Below are positions 24,801-35,389 of a stretch of DNA of 64,000 nucleotides, piece after piece. The notes beneath the pieces were generated by a model. That model did not search any database. It was not told the origin of the DNA and was given only the letters and a program-made list of their open reading frames with translations. The DNA is from Deuterostichococcus epilithicus (Eukaryota > Chlorophyta > Trebouxiophyceae > Prasiolales > Stichococcaceae): NCBI GenBank assembly GCA_033439295.1, contig JAVTLE010000004.1, positions 868,012 to 932,011 of the forward strand, in the 5' to 3' direction. A program made the position numbers and the translations under genes. Position 1 is the stretch's first letter; each line of letters opens with the position of its first letter.

Positions 24801-25034
24801 GGCTGGCCAGGGTGGTGCATGCCCAAATAGATCATGCACATGCATTCGGCGCGCAGATATCAGCATGCAACGCCTCGACGCACACACCATGCTGATGTCG
24901 CTGCCATCGTCGCGGAACCTGGGGTGCAAGCTCAGGCCGCTGCAGGCGGCTGCGAGAATCAGCAGCACTGTGGCTTGCAGAAACGTCGCCGTCCCCAGTG
25001 CCACACCGCTGCGGGTGCCGCTTGCAAGCGGCAT
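21824..25034 (-). CDS. P4H: Prolyl 4-hydroxylase, type II membrane
   Basis: This is a complete ten-exon model (minus): 25034-24888, 24616-24512, 24130-24031, 23774-23692, 23308-23265, 23034-22969, 22651-22565, 22279-22171, 22012-21990 and 21851-21824. Every junction is GT-AG and in phase, giving 263 residues, the usual length for plant and algal P4Hs. Residues about 12-33 form a signal anchor, placing the enzyme in the ER/Golgi lumen. The 2-oxoglutarate/Fe(II) fold follows. Fe ligands are His158 and Asp160 (PHHD) and His240 (SLHGSC); Lys250 (GEKW) should bind 2-oxoglutarate. Other family marks are VRTSAGMF, GQRVATVLMYL, EEGGETVFP and RGDAVFFW. The enzyme hydroxylates peptidyl proline, most likely in Hyp-rich wall or secreted glycoproteins. 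The link from exon 1 to exon 2 is the least certain. Confidence 0.94.
24178..24240 (-). repeat. Decayed tandem copy of P4H exon 3
   Basis: Exactly 110 bp upstream of the functional exon 3 start at 24130, a second CAG acceptor is followed by sequence encoding ARRYLSDLTVLAHETQRP, next to the functional ARPYLTNSTVLDNESHRP. This copy runs into a TAA (24178-24180) and lacks the VRTSAGMF segment, so its inclusion would truncate the enzyme. Confidence 0.88.
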
Positions 25035-26136
25035 CGTGTCTGGCTGCCACCTGATGAAGAGTTTGCAGCCTGATTCCCGCACAGATCCGCCTGGTGTTGG
25101 GACCCGCTGCCGAGCGTGCAGCTCAAGCACCCCCGTTCAGATGTTGCTGTCTGGCACCAGATCAGGCACACTTCGCCCTCGGGATGCAAACGGCCAGCTG
25201 TTGCAAAGTTGTGTTGGACCTCAGAATGCCATGAGAACGACCGCGCTCATCTCGTCTGCTAGGCTGCAAGCCGTATAAAGCCTGGGACCAACACACGTTC
25301 GGTGCGAATCGCCTCGCCACCCAAGAGGTACCGGTTGCAGATGCAATGCGACGACGTTCTAGCCCGATTTTGCGCAATCACTCGGCATTTGCAGCAGAAC
25401 TAGAACACTCGCGCAGTCCACACTCCGTACTGTACCTTCTGGCCGCAGGATCGTGCGTCAGAATCTTGGCGGGACCAAGTCTGCAATCATCGCTCCTGCT
25501 GCCAGCTCCACCTTGTGTTCGCGTGAAATGAGCTGCCTGGTGGCAGAAGCTACCAACGCCTCATTCTTGGGAAACCCACCTACCCGGAGATGTGCACTGC
25601 TTTGCAAAACTGACATGAACCCGCCACCGCGGCGCTGCACGCCGCTGCGCTTGCCAGTGGGCATCTGGGTAACATCTTCTAGCATCTGATTGGTGAGGAT
25701 CCAACGGAAAATGATCGCAACGTCTCTGTACGACTTGACACCGCCTTGTATCCGTAGATGTTGCCTGTCGTTCAGAGGCAGCACGGACTGTGCAAGCAGC
25801 ACGGCAGGACACATTAACCCAACCCAATCCGCTAAACCTCCAAACACTGCATGACCTCAGACTGGCAGTTTTCCTGCCCGCAAGGCCTTCTTGATCATTG
25901 TTCTCCCTCAGGTTGAACCCATGATACCTGATATTGAAGCCTGCACCCTAGGATGATTCGTCCGTGTTGTGTGGTTTGCGCTGTGGCGGCAGCCTCCTGC
26001 CGCTGTAGAACTCGATGCAATGGAGCCGCTCTGGCTGGACAGGTGCGCTGGTATTCCTGCCATGGTGGCAGGCGCAGCCACCATCCCCGCCGCCGCGAGC
26101 TTTGATTTCCGCCAGCATAGCTGCAAGCGCACATCG
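25035..26136. other. Mostly intergenic, one unassigned minus ORF
   Basis: A minus-strand ORF at 25847-25458 (129 codons) is non-repetitive and reads like protein, with stretches such as SYRDVAIIFRWILTNQML. It has no recognised family, no partner exons and no clear start context, and may be a transposon or gene remnant. Nothing else in the stretch is supportable. Confidence 0.35.
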
Positions 26137-27122
26137 TCACTCTGGCGGCTCGCCGCTGTTATTGAGGCTCCAGTCATAGGGCTTGTAGGTAATCTGCAGG
26201 CAAAGCACACAGACGCCTCGCACATCATGCTTGCATTGGCAGGAGGCAGTTGGCATGCCCATGAAACATTTTGTTTGCAAGCGGCACCACTGCTGGGGTA
26301 GCAAGGTGAGATAGCTGCGATACCACCTGCAGCCGCGGCAACTTCCCAGCGCTGCCAGCAGAAGCCGCCAGAAGTCTTGCACGGGCTCGTGAGAGTGCAC
26401 GAGGCAGGCGGCGAAGCATCAGGAGTAATTATAATCCAAAGGACATAGTATTGACGACACAGCAGTGCAACAGGATGACTGCATGTAGTCATAAATTGTC
26501 AGTGGTATCTGTGACGTTGTCGGCGCCTAGGTGGGCGCAGGTCCTCCAGCTCGCATGGCCGAGACACCGGAGCATTCGTTTCTGCGTTGCAGACATCCCA
26601 TGAAAAGGTGGAATCACCTTGATGTCGTTGGCGCCCAGGTGGGCGAGCAGGTCCTCCAGCTCGTGCGCGGGGCCGTCCGGAAGAAAGCGCAGCAGCCACG
26701 GCAGCAGCTGCGGCCAAAGGGGGGCCCCATTCGGGGCTGCAAGCCAACTTGGGGGATTCGGACGGCAGAAGCACTGTGAGCATTCCTGCTACCCAGCCGG
26801 AAAGCTCCTCCAGGACATCGTGCGGATCGGTCGGCGGGAGCATGGCATATGGCATTGCACCAGGCGATGTGGCGACATGAGAAGAGACTGGCGGCAGGGA
26901 CGCACCACGTCAGGCTGCCCGAAGTCGTCGGCGTACCACTTGAAGATGGAGGACAGCGCCACACATCGCCCCTCGTGGTCCACCTGCACCTCCCCTGTTG
27001 TTTAAAGTTGCAGACCACCTTCGTCAGGCAACTGCCTGCCTTTAGGAGAGAGCGAGTTTTTGTGGCTGTTTGCCGGCTGCTCGACAGGACAGCAGCAGCC
27101 GGGCAGGCACCTCGCCAACCCC

Positions 27123-27155
<33 letters not shown>

Positions 27156-30100
27156 CTTCGTAGCATGCCCCAAATGCAGAGTACAACACACTTCGAAAGT
27201 GCATCATAGCTCGTCACCCGCTGCACAGGCGGTGGCGGCTGCGGGAGCAGCACAGTCCGACCATTGCAGAGGCATCAGGACTCTGCCAGAGAGCATTGTT
27301 CGAAGGCGCTTATCCGAAGTCTCACCCTCGCAGAAGGCTGCGGCTGCGGCGTCCAGGCCCTCGTCCAGCTCATCTGGCGTGTACACGCGGATGGGCGGGC
27401 AGCTCTTGGCGCCGCACACCAGCGCAAAGTGTATGCGCTTGTCCATCGGCTGGACCGCCTGCGGATCGTGCAAGAGCCTTTGCACTGTGGCGTTCCAGGG
27501 AGCACCCGCTGTGCCTGCTGGTGCAATCTGCTGGTGTAATGCAATGCCTTAAACAGCGACGAAACACGCCGCGGGAAGCGCCTGCATGCACTGGTGCCAT
27601 GACTGGCTGGCCGCGAGGAGGAACAGCCGGTACACCTCGACGCATACACAGGCTGGAGCTGCACCCTGCAGAACCCTTGCGATGCCATGCACAGGCGGCC
27701 TCCCATCGACGGCGTGAACAGCCCATAGCCCCTGCCAGCACTGAGCAGGAAGCGAGCAGCCCCTCTTCAGGAGTTGACACCAATAAACTTGGACAGGTCC
27801 CTGGTCGCGGGGCCAGGTCGCACCAGGCGAGCGCGCGGGCCCTGCGCTGCGAGCATCGCTTGTCCAGCAGGCGCGCTGCAGCAGCGACCCCTGGGTGCTG
27901 CAGCACTCTTACTTGAGGTCTGTGTGCTTCATTTGTGGGTTAATACGTGCAGTTCGGCGCACCAGCCGGGCGCGCGGGTCCTTCTTCTTGAAGGTGTTGC
28001 TGGCCCAGCGGGGCCGGCCCAACAGGACTCCAATGCTCGCGGGGCTGGGCGCGTTGCCGCGCAGCACCCCGTGCTCGATGTCGTTGCAGCTGAAATCGGC
28101 GCCGCCGATGTTGTAGCGCACCGCGCCGAACCACTGCAGCCTGTTGCAACGGAAGGCGCCGCGTGCTTGCTGATAAGGGGGTCCGGTGCGCGGGCTGCTG
28201 CTGGCAGGAGATGCATGAATGCACAGTCCAGATCCTGCAGTCCGACTCTCGAGACATGGGAATAGTAGGGGGCTGACGAGCAGCAGCTGCGGCACACACC
28301 GCTTCAGGGTGGACTCGGCGGGCCCGAAGAGCACCATGCCGTGCACCACCAGCGCGTTGTAGATATTGATGAAGAATGCCGTCAGCTCCCGCCTGTCCAG
28401 GTACGTCAGGTCCACCTGCGCATCACAAGCTGCATCATAAGCATCACCAGAATACATCTCCTGGTGCGCCAGCCACTGGGATGCAGTGGCCAGCACGAGC
28501 CTCGTGCATCCGGGAAGGACAAGGAAACCTCTGGCCAGTCGTCAGCCAGCAGTCTTCAGTGGCCTGCACAACACCTGCTCTATAGGAATTGGACGGTCCC
28601 TTCGAGCCCTCTATTCCGCAGCGTGCACTGGCCTGCAGATGGGAGTGCAGGAACCCCGGCCCATTCGTGTGCAGGTGTCGAAACATCATCGGCAGACCCG
28701 GGAGCCTCAGCAGGAGGCACCCAATCCGATGCCAGACAGCTCGAGCTGGTGAGGAAGGCAGCGATGCGAGCTTCACAGGATGGGCAGAGCCGGCAGCGGG
28801 CCCGCCGTTGTGTGCTCAGATGCGGCGGTGACATGATCCCGGGAAGTGACGTTTCGCTCCAAAAGAGTGAGGAAGCGGCTGGCAAGATGTACACTTGGGC
28901 AGGCGTGCCTTGGTGAGCTCAGAGGCGGCGGTGACGTAGTCCCGGAAGCCGGGGTCGTGCGCCAAGCTGGCGTAGTCGACGGCGCGGCCGCCCGGCTCCA
29001 GATGCCGGTCGTACAGCCCCAGAATGAGCGTGCGCAGCCCCTCCGCCACCTGCGGGCATAGGACAACAGTGAGTCCTCGCAGTGTTCACGGTCCAAGTTC
29101 CAACCGGGTGGTTGTGTCGTACTGTCCTAGTATGAGCGAGCCGCAGCCCCTCAGCCATCTGCAGGCATGGAAAATAATCGGTACGCTTTCCAGTTTCGGT
29201 CGGCAGCATGTGGCAGAAGGTCAGCGTGAGCTTCCCCTCTGCCACCTGCGGAGCATAGGGCGTCAACTGTTATTGTTCAGAGCCGAAAGTTCACCGTCCA
29301 GTCGCCGCCCAGGAGCCGAGCCGCAGCCCCAAGATCAGCGTGTGCAGCCCCTCCCGCCACCAGTAACATACATGCGTCGATCACATAACAACCGACACTT
29401 CGCATCGTGTCCTTGTCCTCCATCCTCTTCGAAAGGCGTTGACCATGTGAACATAAAATTTCGCATCATCCCCTTGGTGTCCATACTCGGCAAAGGCTGC
29501 GCCAGGGGGGCAGCAGACATGCCAAAAGCCCCGAGCCATGGCAGCATCCTGCAGACAGCCCGCGTGTGCCCTGCGTTCCCACTTGACGGGGCAGACGCTG
29601 CCCACCAGTGTGGCGCAGCCAATCAACAGCCGGTGTGAAGGAGGGCGGGCACGTTTTCTATCATTATTGTTTCTTGTTCATCATCATGAACCACGATCAC
29701 TTGCCTGAGACGCAGGGTGGGCGTCGCCGTACCAGGGCACCTGCGTGTTGAGCGCCTCGCCCCACGCCGCATGCGGCGCATCCTCCACCAGCTGCAGTGC
29801 CGTCGACGCCGATGGCGGGGCGCCCATGCCTGCGACCAGGGTTTGAAAGCTGTCCTTCTGCGCGCGGATGTGCACCACGCCGCATGGGGCGCTTCCTCCA
29901 GCAGCTGCAGCGCCGCTGACGCCAACGGCGCCACATGCCTGCGGAGTCTTGGGTTCCATGGCAGATGGCTTTCTCATCACAAAGCAGCGCAGAAAACTGC
30001 TGCACCATGGCAGCAGGGGGTTTCTGGCCGGGGTGCGGCAGTGCTGCACAACATTAAGGCCTCGAAGCGCATGCCAAGACCTCTGCACCCGGCCGCCTTC

Positions 30101-32463
30101 CTTCGCTGCTTACTTCAGCTGGCCTCATGGTGACGACGTCGGCGCCGTAGCCGTCGGTCATGTACACAGCAGGTGCAGTAGTGCACCACCCAACGGTCGG
30201 GCGGCCCTCGAGACAAACCGCAACAAACCCCGGAACGAGTCCGGCACAGACCCCGGCTGGCGGATTCTCTCATTGCTTCACCCACCAGGCTCCACTGTGG
30301 CGAGGTCGGCGCCGGAGCCGTCGGTCACATACAGCAGGTGCGCGCGCTGCAGGTCGGACAGCAGGCCCAGGCCCGCGTCGGGGCTCGGTGTCACGCGCGC
30401 CCGCCGCAGCCACTCGCCACCCTCCGCCAGTGTGAACATGCGGTTGCCGTCCGGCAGCAGCCTAGGAAGGGGGCATGAGGGCACTGGTAAGGAGGCTAAT
30501 GGTGCCTAGCTGGGACGGTTGCATGGGCACCGCTGTGAGTTCCCTAGTCTCCATCGACACCACCTCCGCTGCACCTTGGTGTTTGGTAGCAATTCGGTAG
30601 GCCGCATGCCCCAGGTTGCAGGCAGCTCAATGGCACACACACATGATTCATGACTAGTTGGGGTAGCATGGCACTGCAGCGGCGTCGAGCCCAGGAGGTC
30701 GGCGCTGTGGGGCGCGCACCCTCGGCCAATCTTATGCGCAATGGACTGCAGGTGGCTGTAGCGCTCTTCGCTCATGCCGTCCGGCAGCAGCGGCCGCGGC
30801 ACCGCCGCCTGCGGACAGTAGGGCGGCGTCAGGCGGGCGACGCAGAAAGGAAGGCTGAGCGCTGCATGCGGGCGCACAATGGCAACTGTGTGTCTGACAG
30901 CAGCCGGCCGGCTGCCGTGTCACATGCCTCCGCCCCCAGCAGGCGACTGTGCAGGGGTGCAATCCATGGCCTGCAGTCCAGCAACATTTGACTGCTGCGG
31001 ATCACTTCAAGATCCAAGACAACACCCTACCGCAGGCGACTGCGCAAGGGTGCGGTCCACGGCCTCCCGCAGGTCCGCCGGAAGCGCGGGCTCATTGGAG
31101 CCGTCCAGCGCGTCGCCAAAGCTGCCGTCCGCGAGCGCCGCCTGCAGCTCCTCTGCGCCGCCAATGAGCAGGCCGCCCAGGAACACCTGCGCCGCCGCCG
31201 CAGGGGCCGTTGTGATCCGCCCTCCAAATCGATTCGCCCGTCAAATTGGTGTGTCCAGAGAGCACTCAGTGCAGTGCCGACACAGATCTCCGTCCACGGC
31301 CCGAAGCAGCCGCAGGGAACCCTTGCGGTTGGTAGTGCAGGACAGGAGCTCAGAAAATGGCTCAAGGGCCGGGGCCGTTGGGACGCACCTGGGGCACGGT
31401 CACGCGGCCGGTGGTTGCTTTCACCTCCGTCAGCAGCTTGGGGTACTGCCCCAGGTCAATTTCCTCATATGCGATCTCTGCATCGTCCAGAGCCGCTTTT
31501 GCCTGCACCAGTGCGCCGCAGGAGCGAGCTGTCAGATGACTGGTGTGCATGTCTGCGACCGCTTCAGATGTGTCTGCCTCTCACATGGAAGCACTGCAGC
31601 GGAGTGCAGCGCTGCAAGCCGGGCTGTGACTGGTGCATTGCAAAGCATTGCACCCTGTGTCGCAACAGCTCAGCAGTGTGCGCCATCGTTGCAGCTTGCC
31701 ATGACCAGCCAATGGCAGCATTGCAGCGGAGCGCAGCGCTGCAGGCCGGGCTGTGACCGGTGCAAAGCATTGCACGCTGTGTTGCAACAGCTCAACAGTG
31801 TACGCCATCATCGCGGCTTGCTATGACCAGCCAGACGATGGCGCGGCGCCGTGTTTCTCGCACCTGTGCACAAAACTGGCAGCCGGAGGTGGTGATGAGT
31901 GCCACCGGCAGCTGCCGCGCCGCTTGACTGCTGGCCACCGAGTCGGAGTGCTGCAGGTGGCCGCTGATGGCGCGCACGGCAAAGCCACCCGGCTGCATGC
32001 TGACGGCCTTGCTGCCGTTCATGCTGTTCCACTTCCTGCCCTGCAAGCTGTTTGTCGCGCGGCTGCTGCGCTGCAGGGCACTGCAGCTCACAAGCCCGTG
32101 AGCTGCAGCAGTCGCAGCAGGTGGTGACAAGCGCGCTTCTGCTACAGCTGCGGGCGCAGCGCCGTGGCAAATTCGCGACGCAGTTGGTGCCGCGCCTGTG
32201 CTTGCTGCAGCACACAGGCGCTGCCCGCTGCCGCAGAAGGCTCTACAATTCAGCCTGGCCCGCGTCAGGGGGGCTGCAAGGCTTAGCCCAGAATTGCTGC
32301 GCGGAGAGCCGCAGTGGACTGCGACGACAATGGTAGGCTGCCGTGCGAAGTTGTCAGGCCGCAGGTGCCTGCGTGGCTGGCCTCCGATTCTCGCGCCAGT
32401 TGTGCTTCCAGCTGGCCCCCAGCGACAGCGAGCTGACTGAGATTTTGCAGATTCCTGCACCAC
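26137..32463 (-). CDS. Glutaredoxin-DEP-DUF547 fusion protein
   Basis: The thirteen-exon model (minus) is 32463-31864, 31502-31389, 31186-31031, 30808-30720, 30461-30286, 29829-29705, 29049-28909, 28415-28300, 28140-27963, 27458-27326, 26994-26906, 26707-26618 and 26193-26137. All phases close, giving up to 687 residues. The glutaredoxin domain has active site CQFC (195-198), then TVPQ and the GGA motif. A DEP-like region follows (about 290-420). DUF547 spans about 421-687, with FFINIYNALV, VRYNIGGADFS, IEHGVLRGN, RIHFALVCGAKSCPP and FKWYADDFG. The same architecture occurs in land-plant proteins annotated as electron carrier/disulfide oxidoreductase. Introns after exons 6 and 7 use GC donors (GCAAGT and GCACGC). 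The start is uncertain: residues 1-147 may be a transit peptide or not translated, and ATGs at 32022 and 31998 are alternatives. Confidence 0.9.
27125..27154 (+). repeat. (CA)15 microsatellite
   Basis: Fifteen uninterrupted CA units lie in an intron of the DUF547 gene, just upstream in transcript order of the exon starting at 26994. Confidence 0.97.
29049..29385 (-). repeat. Serial copies of a DUF547 exon start
   Basis: The functional exon begins at 29049 with CAG then GTGGCGGAGGGGCTGC. Decayed copies of the same acceptor and exon start occur upstream in the intron near 29159 (ATGGCTGAGGGGCTGC), 29248 (GTGGCAGAGGGG) and 29358 (GTGGCGGGAGGGGCTGC). The last also keeps the following CTGATCTTGGGGCTG. 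All share orientation with the gene. Confidence 0.83.
29875..29942 (-). repeat. Decayed copy of DEP-region exon 6
   Basis: The minus strand here encodes ASAALQLLEEAPHAAW, closely matching STALQLVEDAPHAAW in the functional exon at 29829-29705. It lies in the upstream intron. The similarity ends after the Trp codon. Confidence 0.85.
30124..30180 (-). repeat. Copy of exon 5 3' end
   Basis: This segment repeats the end of the exon at 30461-30286, with GGCGCCG, GCCGTCGGTCA and CAGCAGGTGC shared in order. It lies about 165 bp downstream within the intron. A base insertion breaks its reading frame. Confidence 0.8.
30935..30980 (-). repeat. Copy of exon 3 3' end
   Basis: GGCGACTGTGCAGGGGTGC and a following CCATGGCCT repeat the 3' end of the functional exon (31031-31075 region), which has GGCGACTGCGCAAGGGTGC. 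The copy lies about 95 bp further along the intron. Confidence 0.8.
31591..31844 (-). repeat. 127-bp intronic tandem duplication
   Basis: Two direct copies start at 31591 and 31718. They share long blocks such as GCCGGGCTGTGAC, CAAAGCATTGCAC and ATGACCAGCCA and differ by scattered substitutions and a small indel. They lie in the first glutaredoxin intron. Confidence 0.92.
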
Positions 32464-33344
32464 AGGAGGACCTCAGTGCGGGAGGTCATCAAGAAGTCGC
32501 ACATGACAACAGCCACTGCGGGTCGCGGTCTTCTGCATATTCGAAGCTCCATCAGTTGTCAGCGTACTATATAACCACCATCATGGTAGAAGTTTCCGGA
32601 GCACTATTGCAGCTCGAAACAGATTGGCTTCTAGGACTTCGAGGGCCAATCCGCCCTGAAGGCACAGCGAGCCAAAGGCTTCCTGATGTGCGTGCTGCTT
32701 TGGTGCTCAGCCTGCACCAGACTACCCGCCTGCAGGTCCCTCGCTGGTGTGCTGGCCTATTCACGAACTTCTCTGCGACACCGTGCGGTGTCAGCATTCT
32801 GCTCCGGCTCGTCCGTTCCTCGATGCAGATGTGCGATCGACATGCTGCTGCACTATCGACGTGTTTTGGTTCCACGGGCTGTGCCGCACCTGTGCGACAC
32901 TTCGACGCGCTGGGCCGTACCGTTGTGGCCTAGCAAGCATGCTCTGGCTCCTCCGGCCGCCAGACCCCGCACGGCAGGTATAAGATTCACGCAGCAGCTG
33001 AACCTGCTGCAGCGCTGTGGGCTGCGCGGCGCTGCGGACGGCAATCTGACATCTGCGCCAGCTAGGCAGCTAGCCCGCTAGTCGCAACTGAGCTCAGGTC
33101 AACTCCCCTGACTTTCTAACTGCCAGTTGGTGCCCGCCTTTCAGATGCGTGAAGCGGCATTAAATTGCTAGCAACTGCAGAACCTGAACCTGCAGCAGTG
33201 CATCAGCAGAGAAACCGAAAACCTCTGATAATAATTAGGTGACGCCACCAAATCCAAACAAAAGCAGTGCAGCGTCGCAATTATGGCTCGCCGCACGAGC
33301 TCCTGCACTCGTTGCTACAGTCAAGAGATGTTTTCATGGATAGC
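32464..33344. other. No supportable gene
   Basis: This is the gap between the 5' end of the glutaredoxin-DUF547 gene and the 3' end of the gluconokinase, both on the minus strand. It should hold the upstream region of the former. No clear core promoter motif is visible. Confidence 0.5.
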
Positions 33345-34707
33345 TCAATCGTTCGCGGCGGCAGCGAGCACCGCCGCATGCTCCAGGATGGTCTTGACGA
33401 GGACATCCGGCGGCGCCACGTCTCGCAGCACGAATAACGGCGCGGCGTCCAATGCAAGCTCGGCAGCCTGTGTGAGGTTGTCAGTCAAACTGTACTCTGC
33501 AACTGAAACACGCAGGCACAAAAGCGTATTGGTTCACCGGATGCCCATGCGGGGCTTCCTTCCTCCAGCAGCTGCGCGCTGAGCCGTCAGCAGGTGCTTC
33601 ACTGTACCGGTGCTGCTGACAGCTGACAGCAACACCATGCTAACAACATTCAGTAAGCAGCGCACCTGGGTGTCTGCGCCGGTGGAAGACGGGTTCTCTA
33701 GCGGATGATGCCGCGTCGGCTGCAGCGGCGCGGCGTCGATTTCTAGGTCGGCCAGCTGCGCGTCGAGCTGCGAGGGTGGCATGAAGTGCTCACCCGTGCG
33801 CCACCGTGCCTCCAGCCGCTCCTTCAGCACCTCCCGCGGCGGCATCAGCACCACCTGTAGTTTGACTGAGTGTCAATTCGGATGGCCGGCAGTCATTGCC
33901 ATTGCAAGCCATCAGCACCGACGCAGCGGCCGGCACCCCTGCTCTGAGGGGCAGGCAGCTCAAACCTTCTAGCTCGATGAGGAGGCAGGTCGACAGGCAA
34001 AAAGGTATGCGGAGCAGCAGAGAGTGCTCACGAACATCAGATTTGCTGGCTTGCCGCTTGCTGCCCCGGCTGCGAGGATGTCTCGGTACTTGCGCTTCAG
34101 CGCAGAGCAGGCGAAGACCGTGGGCTTTGCACTACGGCCAGACATGCGCTTTGTCACTGCTGCTGCAGGCAGACATGCCCAAGGACGTCTCGACCGCGAA
34201 CGCGTCATTGTACGGCAGAAAATCTTATGTAAAACATGATGCGTGCAGCGCCGGGGCACCTGGAGGCGTGCTTCTGGATCGCGAGCGCCAAATCAGCAAG
34301 CCAGGGGACGCGGTCCTCATCTGTCAGCGGCTGTCCTGCCCGCATCTTGGCTGCGCAGAAGGGATATCAGCTCAGGCTCGAGAGCTCGGCTCCCCAAGAA
34401 ACGCAGATGTGGTCGAGCGGCCCCGTCACAGCAACGCACCGGGCGCCGGCGTGCGCACCTTTGTTCGACTCTGTGTGAAAGTCGTCTCCGTCGAAGAACT
34501 GGCTCCCGAGGGATGCCGCCAGCAGCTTGCCCACGGTGCTGCAGCCAGCAGTGGCGACAGTGTTTGTAGAATGCCGCTCGGATGCTGTCAATGAGCACAT
34601 GCAGCATGTGCCGCATCGCACCTTTTGCCGCAGCCAGACACGCCCGCGATGACGTACGTGGTCAGAGCAGGGTGCAGCTCTGCCACAGGTCCCTCAACGC
34701 TGCCCAT
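33345..34707 (-). CDS. Gluconokinase
   Basis: The complete six-exon model (minus) is 34707-34622, 34538-34459, 34350-34260, 34131-34032, 33854-33666 and 33467-33345. All junctions are GT-AG and in phase, giving 222 residues. The Walker A P-loop GVSGCGKST (22-30) is split by the first intron. FFDGDDFHTESNK supplies the family gluconate-site Asp-Asp-x-His motif, PLTDEDRVPWL the lid region, and ACSALKRKYRD the conserved CSALK motif; EHFMP follows. The enzyme phosphorylates D-gluconate to 6-phosphogluconate, feeding the oxidative pentose phosphate pathway. The C-terminal half of exon 5 has an extra Pro-rich linker. The frame stays open upstream to an ATG at 34911, and that Arg/Ser-rich extension could be an organelle-targeting peptide. 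Confidence 0.92.
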
Positions 34708-35389
34708 CGAGGCATGCACGGCCTGCAGCTGCGCGGCGCTGCGGCAGGGACCACCAGCGCACCGGCCACTCCTTGATGTGCGACTTTGAAAGGGATGGCG
34801 CCGCGAGCGGGCAAGCAGAGAATTCTGATGCCAATAAAAACGCCTGCTGGACACCGAGGACGCCCTAGGTTCCTGTGCCGCAGCAGACCTAAGATACCGC
34901 TCAGCGTTCATACAGAATAATCATGCCAGTCGCCGGCTTTGCAAGCGGATCACGTTAAGCCACTTCTTTAAGACCGGTTTCAACTGTCTGCTTATCATCC
35001 TGGTCGTCCTGCGTCCGGCTGGGGCTTGCATGCTCTTTGCCATTGAGATTAGTCAGCGCACGTGCCCCAAAATTGTTCCGACAACTTTTCAACCTTGGCC
35101 GATGCACGCAGCTTTGGGCCTCGGTCGATGCAGATCGGTGTCCTTGCATGACAGCGTTTGTATCGCAACCCCTTTATCCTGAACGCTCGCCTATTGCATC
35201 TCGTGCACCTACGCAGGCTCTTGTGAGAAGCTGGCTCGCGTGCATATCTTCTGGTGCCTCAAAAGTCAGGCAGACGGCCCCGTTCGCGGCATGCAATCTG
35301 AATGAATTTCGACGGATCCATACCGAGCAACCCCCAACCTGCACGGGTGCTGCGTGCGGCCAGTGAGGTGTCGGAGTAAGACAGCAGCC
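34708..35389. other. Divergent intergenic region
   Basis: This separates the minus-strand gluconokinase from the plus-strand antiporter and so should contain both promoters, though I see no confident motif. A minus-strand ORF (35806-35174) overlaps this stretch and the antiporter 5' end; it is described under findings. Confidence 0.5.
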
